From: Cryoendolithus antarcticus
Taxonomy: Eukaryota; Ascomycota; Dothideomycetes; Cladosporiales; Cladosporiaceae
Direction of reading: 5' to 3'
Assembly: GCA_002077065.1 (NCBI GenBank)
Contig: NAJO01000025.1
Coordinates: 434,001 to 498,000 of the forward strand
DNA: 64,000 bases
In this document: positions 33,463-45,527 of the stretch, piece by piece
Layout of the letters: each line of letters begins with the position of its first letter
Position numbering within the stretch: the stretch's first letter is position 1
The notes under the pieces: generated by a model
Databases searched by the model: none
What the model saw: only the letters and a program-made list of their open reading frames with translations
What the model was told of the DNA's origin: nothing
Program-made: the position numbers and the translations under genes

Positions 33463-34445
33463 GCTGAGCGTCGAAATCCCGGGATGATAGACTCCTCTTT
33501 GCGCGTGACTTGAAGTTGGAAGTAGAGTAAATTCGGATGTGAACAAAGTTCCGTAGACTGGAGTGATGATGTAGAAGACCAAAGTCACCTCCTAAAGACC
33601 ATACAAGACACCGTGCACCCACCAGCACCTACCACGGTTCCAACAGTCCCGTCATCTCAAGCATAGCCACACACGCACGACGCAGATCCTTCCAAGTCTT
33701 GTCACTGCTTATGTAGGACGCGTGTACCAGTCTCATACCGCAGTCAAGCCTGTGAGATGCTGGCAGTGACATCTCTCCAGCCGTTGGGCGCAATAGAGTG
33801 CCTTTGTGGCGTCGGACGAATCGGACCACAATGGCGCCCAGGGGCAGATGCTGAGGTGTGCATGTCGCTGCTTGGGATCATGGGGATAAGGCTCATTGGG
33901 ATGGAAGCTGAAGAGAATTGCGTACTCTCCAAGGCGAAGCAGCTGGGGGGTGTGGTGGATTGTCGTACGACGGCTCTTGAGCTCAAGCCCTTGGCGATGG
34001 CGGATCTTACTTTTGTGTTTTTATGCTTTCACGGCACCAGATTGAGAACAAAACCCAATCTCTAGATCTCGCAGGGCCACATGCACGGCAGTTGGCGGCT
34101 AACCTTCATGACACCTAGAGTAGGTCCTATTTGCTCTAAGTGCTACACCTACGACATTGCCCTACAGTCACATCGATTGAAACTGTACCTCTGCGAAGCA
34201 TGACGATAAGACAGTACTGATGCACGGGCAAGCTTGGGCTTGGAAAGAGTGGTAATGAAACTAACGCCTCAAATTTGGACTATCTTGCGATGTGTACACC
34301 GCAAGGACAGCAAGGAGGACCTGTCCGTGGAGAAGTGTCACCCTTCAAGGGCATGTCGAGCTTTTCCCGCGATCGATTTTATTTCGACGCCAACATGAAC
34401 AGGCGGAGCGAATCAATTGTCGAGCGTAGTAGTTTGTATGGTGTC
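33463..34445. other. Intergenic stretch, no gene seen
   Basis: It holds the promoter of the DOMON/b561 gene and the 3' region of the Stm1-like gene. Open frames here are short and unconvincing. Confidence 0.45.
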
Positions 34446-36011
34446 CTAACCCAGGCTGGGGAAGGCAGACTCGTCTGTGACGTTGATGGGCGCGCGAGAG
34501 GTGCCGTTGTTGTTGCTGTAGTCGCCGCGAGGTCCGCCGCGTCCACGGAATCCCTCACCACGTCCACGACCCTCGCCACGTCCACGGAAGCCATCACCGC
34601 GTCCACGACCGCCACGGTCGCCACGGTCGCCACGATCACCACGGTCTCCGCGGTCTCCGTCGCCGCGACCACGACCTCCACGTCCACCCTCTCCGCGGCC
34701 ACGACCACCGCGACCACCACGGCCGCCAGATGGCTGCTCGGCAGAGGCGTAGTAGTTGCCGTCCATGGTGAGAACGTTCTTCGTCTTGTTCTCCTTCTGG
34801 CGACTCTGCTTGCCACCAGCGCCCGCGAAGTACTCCTCCTCCTCGTTCTTGACGGCCTTGCCCTCAGGGAACTTCTGCTTGGTGCCCTCGTTGGCTTTGC
34901 GGATCTCGAGCGTGCTGCTCAGGCCAGCGCGCTTCGACTTCAGCTCTTCGAGGTACTCGCTGTAGGACTTGCTGTTGTCCTCCGGCTCCTCAGATGCGGC
35001 TGCTGCGACTTCGGCCTCACCGACTACGCCATCTGGGCCTGTAGTAAATGCTGGGTCGGCAGCGCTGGTATCCGGGGTGAAGCCAGCGTCGTTCTTAGCT
35101 TCCGCGTTGGCGATCTCGGCACCGGCCTTCTCGTCAGCCCATTCGGATTGACCTGTCTCACCGCCCCAACCGGCAGCAGCTTGCTTCTCATGCTCCCTGG
35201 TTAAATGTTAGCCATGAAATCGGTATAGAGGTAGAGCCAACTCACTGGACGCCAGTGCGGCTGTGGCGATCGTCACGAGCGGGCCTGGTACCGCGGTCGC
35301 CTCCACGGCCTCCACGACCACGTCCGCGACCACGTCCACCCTCAACGTCGCGAGGCTCGCGCACATCTATCGCGAAGTCAGCTAAGTCGTCATACAATGT
35401 GAAGCTCCTATTCTACCTACCTCTAGTGCGGTTGGAGTTACGGTCTTGGCGGAGCCCATCGTCACGCGGCTGCTCGGAGCGGTTGTTGCCTATCGCGCGC
35501 ACGCGTCAGTCGGGGTTCGTAGTACCCATTGTGCATGCCGCGGTCTTCGCGTGACCTGCTGCCGCTGCGTAGGTATGCGCGCCAGCCGTTTGGCACTCCC
35601 TCGCTCAACGTACCTCCTAGCCCATCTTGCCTTCCACCACGACCGCCAGCTGCCGCAGCATTGGCTCCTGGGCCTTCGGTACCGGCATTGCGCTTGCCGC
35701 TTCGTGGAAGTGGCTTGTCGACGGCCTTCGTGGGCGGGCTCGGCGCCCTGTCAGGGTCGAGCTCCGGGTCATTGCCTTGAATGAAGTGTTAGTGAAGCCC
35801 GAACGTAGGTCGTAGACTATCTCGCGTCGAGAGTGATCTGGAGCATACCCAAGAGGTCGTAGAGGTTCTGCGCAAACGATTTAGGTCAGCTGATATGCTC
35901 TTCAATGCCTCCAATGCAGGACGAGTAATTGCTCCCCACCGCCAGGACGATGATCCACCTTCCCACTGTCCTGAACGAACTCTCACGTACCTTGCTTGCG
36001 ATCCCACTCAT
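34446..36011 (-). CDS. stm1: Stm1 / HABP4-type ribosome- and RNA-binding RGG protein, six exons
   Basis: Exons 36011-35991 (21 nt), 35867-35849 (19 nt), 35775-35614, 35489-35421, 35366-35246 and 35196-34446 all join in phase to 380 aa. The N terminus, MSGIASKNLYDLLGNDPELD, is the typical Stm1/SERBP1 start. An RGRGRGRGG block and a HSRTGVQEHEKQAAAGWG motif follow, then acidic/Ala-rich sequence, SYSEYLEELKSKR and KQKFPEGKAVKNEEEEYFAG. The C terminus is a long RGG/DRG repeat (residues about 275-360) built from repeated GACCGTGG-like units. The protein is expected to bind idle 80S ribosomes and mRNA in the cytoplasm. The two micro-exons at the start are notable. A large antisense frame over the repeat is a by-product of its base composition. 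Confidence 0.88.
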
Positions 36012-36418
36012 GTTGGCGGTAGGATGGGTTGCTATGACAAGCAGCGATCCATCGTATGAAAGTGAGGGTGCGTTTGCCGTGAAGATCTGTTTCTCGCGGT
36101 GTGTCCAGAGCGGGCCGCATGAAGCGAACGGGAAGCTGTCCAAGCTCTCAATTCGTTCCAAAGTGCGTGGGCCTCGGTTGTGCCAAGACCACGGCGATAT
36201 TTACTGCATGAACTGTTACAAGAGAGGCATCACGGGTTTAAAAGCGTGAGGTTGAAGAGTGATGATGAGTGTTGTGAACAAATCAATCGCTTGAACGCTA
36301 TGCTATGCGACTTTTGCCCAGTACGCGTCCCCAATGAGATGCACGCCCAGGCGCAGATCTCTCCCCTGATAACCTCCTATGCATCGCTGAAATGTGCCTG
36401 TCTTCGGGTACAGCACCT

Positions 36419-37977
36419 TCATCGCCCGCTCGGGTCGAATGAGTACGCTGTCGGGTAGTGCATACTCGCGCTCAGCCCAAATGGGTCCGCATCCAACATC
36501 GGATCGTTGGGATCGATCATATGCGGCAGCGTCCCAAAAGCTCCTCCATCTCCGCCACCGCTCAGAGAACTCAGCGCCTGAGCACCCTGCTGCATTTCAT
36601 ATTGTGACAAAGGGGTCCGCTGCTGGCCCGGCGGCGGCATCGCAGACGGGTGGCCGTGTTGATAGCCGAAACCCTGCTGACCAGATGAGGTAGTTCCGTA
36701 GGGATGCAGTGGAGGGTATGCGTTATGCTGTCGCAGGTGGGCCGCACCGTCGGATTGATCTTGTTCGGTTTCGTCGAGCATGGAGTGTGATGCATGTTGG
36801 GTGTCGTACTCCTGTTCTGTACTCACGGAATCAATCTAGGACGAACACAGTTCTGTTGGAGAGGGGGGAGGGGGTGAACTTGCCGAGTTTGTCTATGTGA
36901 GTCTGGAATGGACTCGGGTAGTATGTTGATGCTGTAGTCAGTGCCGAGCCAGTACCACCAGAGCTCTCAGGTCGTCCAGTGCTTTGTGCTGGGCCCTGGC
37001 TGTTCGGAGAGTGACTAGAGACCCCACTTGTGCTGCTCTGGTATACAGACGAGGTAGTCGCGCTTCGAGGTGGCTGTCTTTGTGGTTGTGGAGGATAGAA
37101 CGCGTTACTAGACGGCTGCTGCGATCGGGGATAGTGCTGGAACGGCTGTCCTTGTGGCTGAGCGTGGATAGCAGAGGTAGGCGGAGTTGTCCCACCTGCT
37201 AGCGCTACTGGAGAGCGGGTCGATACTGTTGATGGGGACGAGACATGCGAGGAAGGCGTCGGTACAGCATGCGGCGATGTCGTCTGCCGTGCTGGGCCGA
37301 TCGGTAGTTTTGGCGTCAGGGCTTGCCCAGAGCGACGTGCATGCTGTCGCTGCAAAGCAGTTCGTTGCAGCGGCGGTGCGGGTGCAGGCGCGATGTTCGA
37401 CATCGGTGGCATGAAGCCAGCAGGGAACGCTGGGGTCCCCGTCTTCATTTGAAGTTCGGCTTGCACATCGATGCCTGTTGATTGTCAGTATGGCGGCACG
37501 CAGACGCAAAAGCGATGATCGTACCTCGTTCGAGCAGGATCCGTTCGAGGAGAGAGTTCTTGTATCGAAGCATTAGACACTCGTCGGCAGCGGATCGATG
37601 GCTTTGTTGCAATGTCGCAAGACTGTCCTCGTTTTGCTTGATGGTTGCCTCGAGCTGCTTGATGTACTCGGTTCGTCGCTCGCGGAAGGCGGCTTGAGCT
37701 TGCCGGTTACGCTGCTTCCGCTCTTCGGATGTTGCGTATATCTTGAGATGCATTAGTCGATATTGCTAGAAGGTCTCAGCAACTGGCAACATACAGGCTT
37801 CCTTCCACCCTTCCGTTTCTGGGGCTGCGTTGGCTCTAGTGTGGTTTCGCCGATAGCGTCCGGCTCCGGCGACGAGTCCATCGAGCTTGGTGTGCCATCT
37901 CGCACATGGTCGAGCTTGCCGTCGACGTCGAGATCTCCGTCGCCGCTCTCCGCGACGACGTCGTTGCTATCGCTCAT
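36419..37977 (-). CDS. bZIP transcription factor, LziP-type
   Basis: Exons 37977-37795, 37741-37525 and 37474 onward join in phase. Exon 4, about 36800-36419, follows a less certain intron whose best fit is GTTCAC...GTGAG. The bZIP region reads KRKGGRKP, then IYATSEERKQRNRQAQAAFR (basic region with N-R-Q-A-Q-A-A-F-R) and a zipper with EYIKQLEATIKQNEDSLATL and LMLRYKNSLLERILLERG. This matches Aspergillus LziP-type factors (from memory). The rest is Gln/Pro/Ser-rich transactivation-type sequence with a C-terminal DPNDPMLDADPFGL motif. It is a nuclear DNA-binding regulator, target unknown. Confidence 0.85.
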
Positions 37978-39627
37978 CTGCAGGTACCCGCGCCGCGCTG
38001 GACTTCTCTCACATACAACGAAATGCACCAAGTAGGTTAGTGCAATCGCCTAGCACCAGAGGCTATCCACTCTGTCGGTATCTTCCCCAGATTCAGTCGA
38101 GGGCGCAAGCACGTGGCCGGGCGTGTCAATGTCGTAATGGTCAAACACACAGAATGATAAGGTTGCAGGAAGTGTAGTATAGAGAAGAGAGAGTGAGGTA
38201 AGAGGTTGGCTAATGGAAACGCAGTCTGAGCGCAGCCCCGGATTGCGCGTGGTGAGCGGGGAAAGAACGGGCTCTTGCATGAAAAATTATGCGCAAGACT
38301 TTTCGAGGTCGTGACCTTCGGAGAGAGTCGAGGATCAGCCCTACCAGACTGGTCACGCGCTGGGGTCCATGCTCGCAAGGTATCAATTCTAGGTTGCTCT
38401 CCGCAAATATGCGATGTTGCGTAGCAACGTCGACTCTTCGGGGGAGGGCGTAGGCGACTTGCGACTGCTGGAAGCCTTCGTATAGATTGCGATTGGCGTC
38501 GCATCTTGAGGGCGATGCAAGAAAGGTCGTCAAGGAGCCATGTTCCGATGCAGGGCCGAGCATGGGAGAGCAATCAAGGCGCCGCGCGGAATGCTAGCGA
38601 TTGGACGAAGGGAGTGGACTCCTTCGCTTGGCGACCCGAAGTAGCAGGTGCAGCCCGTCGCTGGCCTGTGCATCAAACTCGCATCTCCGCCGGACTAGAC
38701 TCTACGCAATGTTGTGCGTACTTCGAAATATATGTCTCCATGTAGATTCCCACATTTGTATCGCAAGACAGACTTATAGCACCAAGTGTAGCTTGCGAAC
38801 GCTTGATGTCACTGCTTGAGAGTGTCCGACAGTCCCTGGCCACTCAGGCTTTCGGGCTACATACCAGCAGAATCGAGCACAGATTGAATACCAGTGATTT
38901 TACTGACGCCGACAAAGATCTTTGCTGCGAAGCTACCCAGCTGTCCACTTTCTGTTGCAAAGCAGCGTGTATGGAGGCGACCAACGAAGCATGAGCTTAG
39001 CAACAGGGCAAGGAGTGCACGTACTCGTCAATTACCGAGCGAGCTCTGCAACTTACCAACTACCTTATGTATCGACACAGTCTGGGCCTCACACACTCCT
39101 TAGGTCTCTGTCTTGGAGAGCGTAGGGCGCAATGGACATGCCGAGACGATTCTTACCAATGCAGTCCCGGTCGACATTACTATTTTGCAAGGAACTTCGA
39201 CTCGACAAAATCCGTTGATGTGCTATTCGAGAGTCACTCAGTGCGCATGTAGGTTCAGTAGAATTCTCTTCCTTACTTGTGTCATGATCCCATTCTTGAG
39301 GTCGGTTCCAAGTCAGAATGTAGTTTCTGTAACACGTGGCGGCGACAGCGGATCGACAGGATGCAATCGTAACAACAGTCAGGCCGATGGCAACGGCAAT
39401 GGCGAACGAACGCAAACATGCGCCTGCTGGCCTGTGTCCCGGGAGTGACACCTGCTCCTGCCGCAGCGTGAGCGCTGTCTAGAGCATCTCAACTCCAGTT
39501 CAGATATGACGGAACGTCACCCTCGAAAGCGAAGAGACCGTTGATTGATATCGAGCACAAGCTCACGCATCTCGCTGCGAAGCATGCATGCGATCGTCTT
39601 CCTTGCCGCGCCATCGCTCACAATATA
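37978..39627. other. Large intergenic region between bZIP and arrestin-like genes
   Basis: About 1.65 kb with only short unconvincing frames. The two genes are divergent, so this holds both promoters. Its length fits regulatory genes with long 5' leaders. No RNA gene or repeat was recognised. Confidence 0.45.
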
Positions 39628-42204
39628 ATGGACCGCAGACGCAATCCACCACAGAACGCGAGGACATTACCATCAACGCTCTCGCGCGCGGTCGGGGCAG
39701 CAGTCACCGCGACTGATGGTATGCGACCTCTCTCTGACATACGCGAGATCACGGAGCCAAGTCTAATAGACATGGTGAGCCATGTCAAGCGCCGATCGCA
39801 ACCTGGAAGCTCGAAGCACGTGCGGAGTACATCGAATGCATCGCCTCCCAAGCACCATACTTCTCCCAGAGTGAAGACATCAGTGCGCATTATTGAGCCA
39901 GCGAACGGCGAAACACACTGGAGGGATCCATCAGTAGAGCCGCCATCATCATCCTATTCCAGTACTCCGGAACCACCAAATCGCTACGCCATACCTCCGT
40001 CGAGTGTGCCGAGAAGATCGTCATCGCAAGCACATGCACCCATCAGCGCGAAGAGTCACAACAGAAATATCTCGACTGGAAGTGGGCGATCGGGCAAGAG
40101 GAATGTTAGGGTTGTCACGTATGAGGCAAACATCACGAACCAAGATGGGCCTGTGGTGATACCATGTCACGGCGCCAGTCAATCGCCAGTGAAGCATGCT
40201 GGCGCACGCCTCAATGCTATCACTTCTGATAGCACGCGCAGGCCGCACTGCAAGACTCTGGAGCGGGTCCCACGGCCGGTAGACATTGTTGACTTTCCGA
40301 CCTTCCGGCACCCGCGAATAAGATTGGACTTACAAGTCGCTGCGCCACTTTGTGTCGGGGGCGGCACCATCGAAGGGCACGTCTCGATCGTTGTTGATAA
40401 CAACGAGCGTGTGAAGAGTCGGAGGACATTGGGTATCGCTGCACTGTCCGTCGACCTGCTTGGCTTCGAGGAAATCGATGGAGGACGGAGGGCGGTGTTC
40501 CTGGCGCTTGGCACGGAACTGCTTGATCGAGAGCACCGTCCACCGAGCAGCATGGTCGAGCCAGACAATCCACTATCACCTGAAGAGCGCTGGTGGACGC
40601 TCAAGCCATGCCTCTCATTCGTCCCATTCATGGTCAGTCTTCCGCTTGACACTGGACCGCCACCATTCCAGTCAAACCACGCCAGCATAAGGTTCATACT
40701 GAGCGTGACAGCACTGATCAAGGATGCTGTTAAGCAGTACCGCGTGCGATCATCGCAACATGTTTGCGTCCTACCAACATACGATCCGGAGAGAGCTCTC
40801 ATCTCGCTTCCGAGTCCGCTGACTGCGACCGATGAGTTGGTCATATCGCGGTGGAACGGTTCAGAATTATTGACCATGACTGCGGGCTTGCATCGACAGA
40901 TCTGGGTTAGTGGGAGCAGCCTCTTTGTGGACCTACACATCGCGAACAGGACACGGAAGACGGTGAAGCGGATTGAATTGCATCTGGAGCGGAACGTACT
41001 ATGCTACAAGCACGGACCTGTGGAAACGCCAGCGAAGTCACATAGTCAAAGAAGGATCTTCGATAGTAATGATAAGCTGATACTCGCGAAATCGAAGGAA
41101 GAGCACAGTGAGCGTTGGACTGGCATTAGTCCATACACGTCGACGACAAGGACGTGTGAGCTGGAGATACCGCGAGGACACGCGACTGTAACGTGCGGGA
41201 AGTACTTCGAGGTTCGATACTTCCTGAACGTCACGGCCAGCCTATCAAATTCCAAGCTGGTCTCAGTGCAGCTGCCAGTCATCCTCATTCACATCAATTC
41301 TTTGGATGTGTTACCAAACTCTGTCGCGCAGGTAGCAGCAGCTATCGAAGAGAAGCGTGGCGTCAAAGACCGTTTCCGATCAATGGGAAGCCAGCAGCCA
41401 ACTGCCCGATGGCGCTCCGTGTCAACGCCGCCCCAAGGTCATGCCCTCGACAAAAAGCCATCTTATACGCAAGGCCGGGCGTTCGCTGCACCTCGACAAC
41501 AGAGCCTCGATCGCCAACGAGCAGCACTGGCACAAATGCAGGACCTGCGACATCGCATAGAAAGCTCGCCTCGGAAACATCCACCACTGCCAATCAGCAC
41601 CAAGGGTGTGTACCTGCAGAAAGTTGGCAGTTCAATCTCGTTCGGCGCCCTGTCGACCGGCGACAAGAGCTCAACTAGTGGTAGCATGTTCGGTAGCATA
41701 CGATATCATACACCTCCACGTAGGCGCCAAGGGTGGCAAATCGGACCTGCGACCGATGCTGAAGCCGGCGGCTTGCGTGAACGATTACGACGCCTGCACA
41801 GCGCCAACTCGATGGACAGTAAGAAGTCTGCAGCGCATCTGAGACCCGACCAGCGCCTGGCGGAGAATTTGCAGCCGCCTTCTTTGCAGCTTGGAGCCGG
41901 CATACGTAAGTTTCATATCGCGCCACACACACTCGGTCTAGCAAGTAGTGCAGTCACACCAGCGCTACCAGATCACACATCACGAGCAGCTGCAGACGAC
42001 GTCAGACCCGGCACTTCGTTCAGCTTTCAGGACGACGAGAAGTTCCGAGTACGTCCATCGACGTCGTCGAGTTTCAGGCAGAAACTCGATCGCAGTCGTT
42101 TTGCCATGCGCAGAAAGGGGAGCAAGGCTGCTCATGGCAAAGGGAAGCTCACGATCGAGAGGGTGAAGCAGAGGGACGCGGATGAGCCTCCAGAGTGGAT
42201 CTGA
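39628..42204 (+). CDS. Arrestin-like protein
   Basis: A single exon of 858 aa from the first in-frame ATG (39628, MDRRRNPPQNARTL). The first 200 residues are Ser/Pro/Arg-rich. An arrestin fold follows, about residues 225-595: IRLDLQVAAPLCVGGGTIEG, TLGIAALSVDLLGFEEIDGG, WTLKPCLSFVPFMVSLPLD, SIRFILSVTALIKDAVKQYR, then the second lobe (GSSLFVDLHIANRTRKTVKR, CGKYFEVRYFLNVTASLSNS, VQLPVILIHINSLDVLPNSV). The C-terminal 250 residues are disordered and basic with no PPxY motif that I can see. Fungal arrestin-like proteins recruit ubiquitin ligases to transporters or act in polarity. The absence of PPxY leaves the role open. Confidence 0.8.
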   Translation: MDRRRNPPQNARTLPSTLSRAVGAAVTATDGMRPLSDIREITEPSLIDMVSHVKRRSQPGSSKHVRSTSNASPPKHHTSPRVKTSVRIIEPANGETHWRDPSVEPPSSSYSSTPEPPNRYAIPPSSVPRRSSSQAHAPISAKSHNRNISTGSGRSGKRNVRVVTYEANITNQDGPVVIPCHGASQSPVKHAGARLNAITSDSTRRPHCKTLERVPRPVDIVDFPTFRHPRIRLDLQVAAPLCVGGGTIEGHVSIVVDNNERVKSRRTLGIAALSVDLLGFEEIDGGRRAVFLALGTELLDREHRPPSSMVEPDNPLSPEERWWTLKPCLSFVPFMVSLPLDTGPPPFQSNHASIRFILSVTALIKDAVKQYRVRSSQHVCVLPTYDPERALISLPSPLTATDELVISRWNGSELLTMTAGLHRQIWVSGSSLFVDLHIANRTRKTVKRIELHLERNVLCYKHGPVETPAKSHSQRRIFDSNDKLILAKSKEEHSERWTGISPYTSTTRTCELEIPRGHATVTCGKYFEVRYFLNVTASLSNSKLVSVQLPVILIHINSLDVLPNSVAQVAAAIEEKRGVKDRFRSMGSQQPTARWRSVSTPPQGHALDKKPSYTQGRAFAAPRQQSLDRQRAALAQMQDLRHRIESSPRKHPPLPISTKGVYLQKVGSSISFGALSTGDKSSTSGSMFGSIRYHTPPRRRQGWQIGPATDAEAGGLRERLRRLHSANSMDSKKSAAHLRPDQRLAENLQPPSLQLGAGIRKFHIAPHTLGLASSAVTPALPDHTSRAAADDVRPGTSFSFQDDEKFRVRPSTSSSFRQKLDRSRFAMRRKGSKAAHGKGKLTIERVKQRDADEPPEWI

Positions 42205-44234
42205 TGCTCACATGGCTCGAGGAGAGGGCGGCGATCTGTACTGAATCGACGAAAGGGCCGATGGTAGCGGACTCGATCTAACGGTCGAGGTAGAAGGTCA
42301 ATCGTGCAGCAGAGCCGCGTAGCTGCATTCGAATACACAAATGCGAGCGGAGAAATGATGCGTTTGGACTGTCATGTAAGCTATCTGAAGTTGTCATAAG
42401 CTCGTCAATAAGGTTCCGCCCTCCCACGTTCTCTACAGGTGTCTTCCCTTCGTTAGGGTCGTCCTCCGATTCCTAACACACTGGTAGCGTGGAAGATCAT
42501 CCTCGTTGTCAGCAACGCATGGACCTCACTGCCTGGGCAATCACTGTCAGAACAGCACTTGCATTCCGCGCAAAGCCATCCCAGATTCGACTGTTTCCCT
42601 GCGTACGTAGGCTTCGCATTAGCTTGTTTCAGAAGTTGCAATTTGCCATGGTCGACTCACCAGAGTACTGCACTGTAACTCTGCAACGTAGCCAGTGACG
42701 ACGTCCAACCATGGCCTGTCGGATGATGTAGGTTGGACATGTTCTAGGCTTATGCAGCGTGAGGTACCTGTCATAGTGCAGTAGCGCTACTCCCGTGATC
42801 GGCATTAATCTATTCCACTACAGGTAAGCATGACCCTAGTGTACCACATGGAGTCGCTATACGGTCGGATCTTTCCATCACAGTATGGCATGTGGAGTGT
42901 TCCACCCAACAGCGTCTGACGGCCACGAGCAAACTTATGTTAGCTTGTCTACTTCCTGCGCCAACGATATCATGACGTCTGACGCTCGTCCTTCGAGATT
43001 TCGAGAATCCGCGGTGGTGAGCTCGGTTGGCGTCCTATGACGTGATCGTGCAGCATGCATTCTCCATTGAGAAGGACGTGAGGTGGACTTGGCGTAGAAC
43101 CGGAGCGAGGTCCAAACTTCCTCGGTCATTATTCCCAGCACCCTGGTAAGGACTGTACCCGCCGCCACGCCTACCGCCGCTCGCAGGACCTTGTAGGCGA
43201 CGGCACGCGGCAATATTTGTTGAGTTTGGTCGGCACTTGTATTGACTTTTCGCGTGGCAGCCCTTGACGAGCAGCTGCCCGGAGTCTGTCCACCAGGCGA
43301 TGCTCGTAGATGAGGATGCGCTCAAAGTGGCACTCCCACGACACACATCAGCGACGTGGACTTGCAGTGTTCAGTGGCCAGAACGCAGGTGAACTGTCTA
43401 CCAAGACGCTAGGGGAGAGGGTGGAAGAAATATCCGAGAAGCTTTCTGTCACGCGTTTCAGAATCGGCGGGTTCTGCAGTGGACCCGAACGAGCACACTT
43501 CACTTGTCAACGTTGCCAAGCGAAAAGCGCGTTTTTCGGGATTTCCCCATGATCACACTATCACTATCCCACTTTCGATCGCCGGAGCCCAGCCCAACGT
43601 GACGGCGCATGCACGATAGATTCATTTGCAATTTAGATCTCGCGGCCATGCTCGGTTCATGCTAATGGCCCGGCGCGTCCAGCAAGCCACAGCACCCGAC
43701 ATTGTGTGGCATACCTTCCTGAAACGCGGCTTGCGATTGCAGTACCGCAGCTTTTGCGAGAAGTGGATGATCCCCGTGCTAAGAGGGTCTTTGTGCATGG
43801 CCACATGGCCTCGTGGCGCAGCCAGTCACGGCCTGGCCCTATCGGCTACCGAGCTGCAGTCCCTACCCTGCGCTTGCAGAAGCGGCAAACGCTGCGTACA
43901 TGGCTTTGTTGGCGTGCGCGCGGCAGTGTTGGGCAGCCGGGTTTGCACTCTCCGACATGCAAGACCGTTCACATCAGCAAGCTTTCTGTAATTCGCCGTG
44001 CTTTATGGTCTCTGAGACAATTGGAAGGCTGTTATACGCTGCACTTTACCCGGAACTCACATGCGATTGCAGGACGGCGCCAAACTGCTGCATTCGTGGA
44101 CTCCCCGTAGGCGTGGCGACTCTTTGTAGAAGTAATCAGATACTTATCAAGCACGTCGCCCAGCCGCGTATGCAGGATCTCGATTGCTTCTCCTCGGAAG
44201 TCCAGGCATCTCCCATGGAGTCTTCGTCAACCTC
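42205..44234. other. 2-kb region without a convincing gene
   Basis: A minus-strand frame at 42935-43213 (starting with a TTG, containing VGVAAGTVLTRVLGIMTEEV) and overlapping plus-strand frames at 43626-44110 have slight coding character. None has a good start, splice pattern or known domain. Confidence 0.35.
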
Positions 44235-45345
44235 ATGTCTCGACTATCAATACTCGGAGACTTGGGCGCTGCATTGCCCACATCAGAACCACCGCCATCG
44301 AGTGCTCCGCTCGTGATCGTATCAGAACAAGGACGCCATGATCAAGCATCGCGTAGGCTGGTACGCGCACAGGCAGCGCGTGCCAGCGCAGCACAGAGTC
44401 GCATTACGCGAGCGCGAAATCGAGAAGAACGAGAGGCTCGTGATGCTTCCGGAGCATCGAATGCTTCAGCATCACCAGTGACCGACCGATCTTCGGCTTC
44501 GCAAAGCCGAAGTCCACCGATACACAGTCCGCAGTCGCCCCTGTCGCACTGGCTCCACGCAACGAGTGGGATTCCCTATCAAATTCATTCTCTACAACAA
44601 GCAGGTAGTCAGATCCTGCAAGCAGTACCACGACGCGTACTGGGCCATGGCGAAAACCCACTCACTGCAGCGCTCACGGGTGGTGATCGCACATTGCCAC
44701 TGGCCGTTCCGCGAGGTTTCACCGATCTTGCTCAACGCCTCGAAATGTCTGCAGACTTTCTGATGCTGGTCAGTCGAACAGCCTGCTTCGACTTTGTTAG
44801 TACGGGTGTTGATGTTCGGCTCGGTCGATTGGTCTCGGATCAGGTTCAATTGATCGGTGATGTTGCTGCACTCACTACACCTAGACATAACAACCTAGTG
44901 GAGAGAAATTTGACGCTAGCATGCACGTGTGTCGCGATGTATCAGACCACGACGCCTGGGCAACAGACGGGGGGAGCAAATCCGACGTATACAGATGGAC
45001 TGTCTGCGGCTTGGAGCGAAGCGAGGACGATGGATCAGAGATCTTTGCGTGATCCACACGCCTTACGAGCATCTTTGTGGTGTGTGGTCGTCATTTGCGT
45101 CACGACCCGAAGAACAGCGGAACCGAGTATATTTTACGGGTACGCGACGCGTCTCAGTTCTCATTAATTCTCCACTGACTTGCTGATATCACAGGGTTGT
45201 CGGGGACTTACTGCGCGATCTCAACATCACTTCGTGGGATCAACTGCGGGCAATGCTGCTGGACTTCATCTACCCTGGAACGACGCTGGACGGACCCACT
45301 AGACGCTTCTACGACGAGATAAGTCTTGCGATCGCAGGTCGTTAG
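44235..45345 (+). CDS. Fungal transcription-factor-domain-like protein without a zinc cluster
   Basis: Two exons (44235-45139 and 45195-45345; intron with GTACGC, CCACTGACTT, CACAG) join in phase to 351 aa. The N-terminal VSEQGRHDQASRRLVRAQAA and RITRARNREERE resemble the linker of fungal-specific transcription-factor-domain proteins. The second half has FDFVSTGVDVRLGRLVSDQV, then SLRDPHALRASLWCVVVIC, and across the splice GDLLRDLNITSWDQLRAML plus LDFIYPGTTLDGPTRRFYDE, a common C terminus of that class. No Cys-rich Zn2Cys6 cluster is present, so it may be a regulator that works without its own DNA-binding domain, or a 5' exon is missing. The stop codon lies inside a perfect inverted repeat. 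Confidence 0.65.
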
Positions 45346-45376
45346 ATGCGAGACTGTCGGACAGTCTCGCATCTAA
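45342..45376. repeat. Perfect 17-bp inverted repeat (hairpin) over the stop codon
   Basis: Left arm 45342-45358 (TTAGATGCGAGACTGTC) is followed by one base (G, 45359) and its exact reverse complement at 45360-45376. The TAG stop codon of the upstream gene is in the left arm. In RNA this would form a 17-bp stem with almost no loop; in DNA it is a near-perfect palindrome. Confidence 0.97.
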
Positions 45377-45527
45377 GAGGCGGGTCCCTATCATCGCTGC
45401 CGGCTTGGCGGCTGGCAGAGTCTTTGGCTTCCTCTGTCGCATCGTCGCCTGTATGGCTGTGCGAACCATATACTTGCCACCCAGGAAGACGCCAGGCTCT
45501 CCAGGCCAATCAAATCGGCTTGGCTTG

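Noticed and set aside
34275..35204. Plus-strand open frame rich in Thr/Ala/Val
   Set aside because: It is the antisense of the RGG/DRG repeat of the Stm1-like gene; the repeat composition removes stop codons on both strands.
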